Below are positions 63,156 to 64,000 of a stretch of 64,000 nt of DNA, piece by piece; position 1 is the first letter of the stretch; each line of letters starts with the position of its first letter. The stretch is from positions 6,550,501 through 6,614,500 of the forward strand of contig NZ_CP072913.1 in assembly GCF_017968885.1 (NCBI RefSeq). Reading direction: 5' to 3'. The notes beneath the pieces were generated by a model that did not search any database, had not been told where the DNA came from, and saw only the letters and a program-made list of their open reading frames with translations. Made by a program: the position numbers and the translations under genes. The stretch comes from Pseudomonas sp. Tri1. Its GTDB lineage: Bacteria > Pseudomonadota > Gammaproteobacteria > Pseudomonadales > Pseudomonadaceae.

Positions 63156-63827
63156 ATGTCGACTTCACTCGCCGATTGGAAAGGTGTCCCGGCACCGTCT
63201 ACGCAGTTGATCGAAGGGCGTTTCATACGCCTGGAAAAACTCGATCCGGCGCGTCACGCCGACGGTCTGTGGCAAGCGCTGGAAGGTCCCGGGGCCGACC
63301 CGAAACTCTGGGATTACTTGCCCTACGGGCCCTTCAAGGATCGCGGCGCTTTCGATGCCTGGCTGGAGAATCATGCAGCCAATGTCGACCCGTATTTCTT
63401 TAGCGTGATTGATCGCGCCAACGGCCAGGTGCAGGGCATCCTCAGCCTGATGTCCATCGTGCCGGCCCAGGGCCGCATCGAGATCGGCCACGTGACCTTC
63501 GGCGCACCGATGCAGCGCTCGCCGAAAAGCACCGAGGCAATTTATCTGCTGGCCAAGGAATCTTTCGCCCTGGGTTATCGCCGTCTGGAGTGGAAATGCA
63601 ACAACGCCAATGCCCGCTCCAAATACGCCGCCGAACGGCTGGGCTTCACGTTTGAAGGGGTGTTTCGCCAGCACATGGTGGTCAAGGGGCAGAATCGTGA
63701 CACCGCGTGGTACTCGATGCTGGATTCGGAATGGCCGGCGATCGCCGCGGGCTTCGAGCGCTGGTTGAGTGAAGAGAACCAAAGCGCGGATGGGCAGGTG
63801 CTTGGGTTGGTGGAGTGTCGCTCGTAG
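63156..63827 (+). CDS. GNAT-family N-acetyltransferase (RimJ/RimL type)
   Basis: A 223-residue RimJ/RimL-type acetyltransferase. RLEKLDPARHADGLWQALEG near 27-45, GRIEIGHVTFGAPMQRSPKS near 108-125 and FALGYRRLEWKCNNANARSK near 135-155 are typical of the family that acetylates N-terminal amines or small molecules. It follows the other GNAT gene after 10 bases. The ATG at 63156 is preceded by AAGGAG. Confidence 0.9.
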   Translation: MSTSLADWKGVPAPSTQLIEGRFIRLEKLDPARHADGLWQALEGPGADPKLWDYLPYGPFKDRGAFDAWLENHAANVDPYFFSVIDRANGQVQGILSLMSIVPAQGRIEIGHVTFGAPMQRSPKSTEAIYLLAKESFALGYRRLEWKCNNANARSKYAAERLGFTFEGVFRQHMVVKGQNRDTAWYSMLDSEWPAIAAGFERWLSEENQSADGQVLGLVECRS

Positions 63828-63849
63828 GTTATCGGTGATTGGTCGTCCG

Positions 63850-63947
63850 CTATCGCGAGCAAGCTCGCTCCCACAGGGGGCCAGGGGCGGCTGCAAGATC
63901 TGCGTTCGCCGCCAACCCCTTGTGGGGCCGGGCTTGCTCGCGATGGC
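63850..63947. repeat. REPIN at the right end of the window
   Basis: CTATCGCGAGCAAGCTCGCT and TTGTGGGGCCGGGCTTGCTC face outward with about 45 bases between. Confidence 0.85.
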
Positions 63948-64000
63948 TATTGGGCAGGCGACACATTCGTCGCCTGCCAACTGTCCAATCACTCCAATTT

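Noticed and set aside
5877..63947. Repeated GTGGGAGCGAGCTTGCTCGC units considered as CRISPR or transposon ends
   Set aside because: They are scattered single or paired palindromes in intergenic spaces with no regular repeat-spacer array and no cas or transposase gene; they fit REP/REPIN elements.

Overview
The window looks like chromosome of a fluorescent-group Pseudomonas. The evidence is high-GC coding with small gaps, dozens of GTGGGAGCGAGCTTGCTCGCGAT-type REP/REPIN palindromes in intergenic spaces, the Pseudomonas gene order ubiC-ubiA / phoBR / pst-phoU / purEK / aspA, long-form PstA and PstC, and lineage-typical families (DUF6124, DUF6543). No rRNA, tRNA, CRISPR array or intact insertion sequence was seen.

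Region 1 (1-16.6 kb) is the end of a type VI secretion (T6SS) cluster: tssE (cut by the window edge), tssF, tssG and tssH/clpV, then two nearly identical vgrG genes in direct orientation. Between the vgrGs lies a minus-strand effector island: an Eag chaperone, a prePAAR/PAAR effector with a RelA/SpoT-like synthetase C-terminus, a 76-residue unknown protein, a complete small alarmone hydrolase-like HD protein, a second PAAR effector with an almost identical N-terminus but an unrelated toxin domain, its probable immunity protein and two further small genes. vgrG2 is followed by a second Eag gene with no effector beside it, then an orphan SUKH immunity gene. The toxic alarmone synthetase with a neighbouring alarmone hydrolase, packaged for T6SS delivery, is the most interesting system here.

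Region 2 (16.6-22 kb) holds a methyltransferase, a DUF6124 gene with an elaborate repeat-rich leader, and an AT-rich island with an 800-residue DUF4238/SEC-C protein that may be a defence gene. It ends at hupB.

Region 3 (22-45 kb) is mostly core: rubredoxin reductase and rubredoxin, ubiC-ubiA, phoB-phoR, a CNNM/CorC transporter, an M23 peptidase, a CheY-type regulator, phoU-pstB-pstA-pstC and pstS. Sequences resembling Pho boxes precede phoB, pstC and pstS, tying the phosphate genes into one regulon. An MHS transporter, a thioesterase, a mutarotase, small envelope or stress genes and purEK follow. purE has a leader containing an intrinsic terminator.

Region 4 (45-51 kb) is an aspartate/asparagine module (LysR regulator, aspA, AGCS symporter, asparaginase) followed by an AraC regulator. 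Region 5 (51.9-64 kb) has a DUF6124 gene remnant, a beta-trefoil lectin-like gene broken at a G7 tract, an acetylpolyamine deacetylase with a polyamine-binding protein, a 1533-residue DUF6543 toxin-like protein, a MocR regulator divergent from a PaiB-like gene, and two GNAT acetyltransferases.
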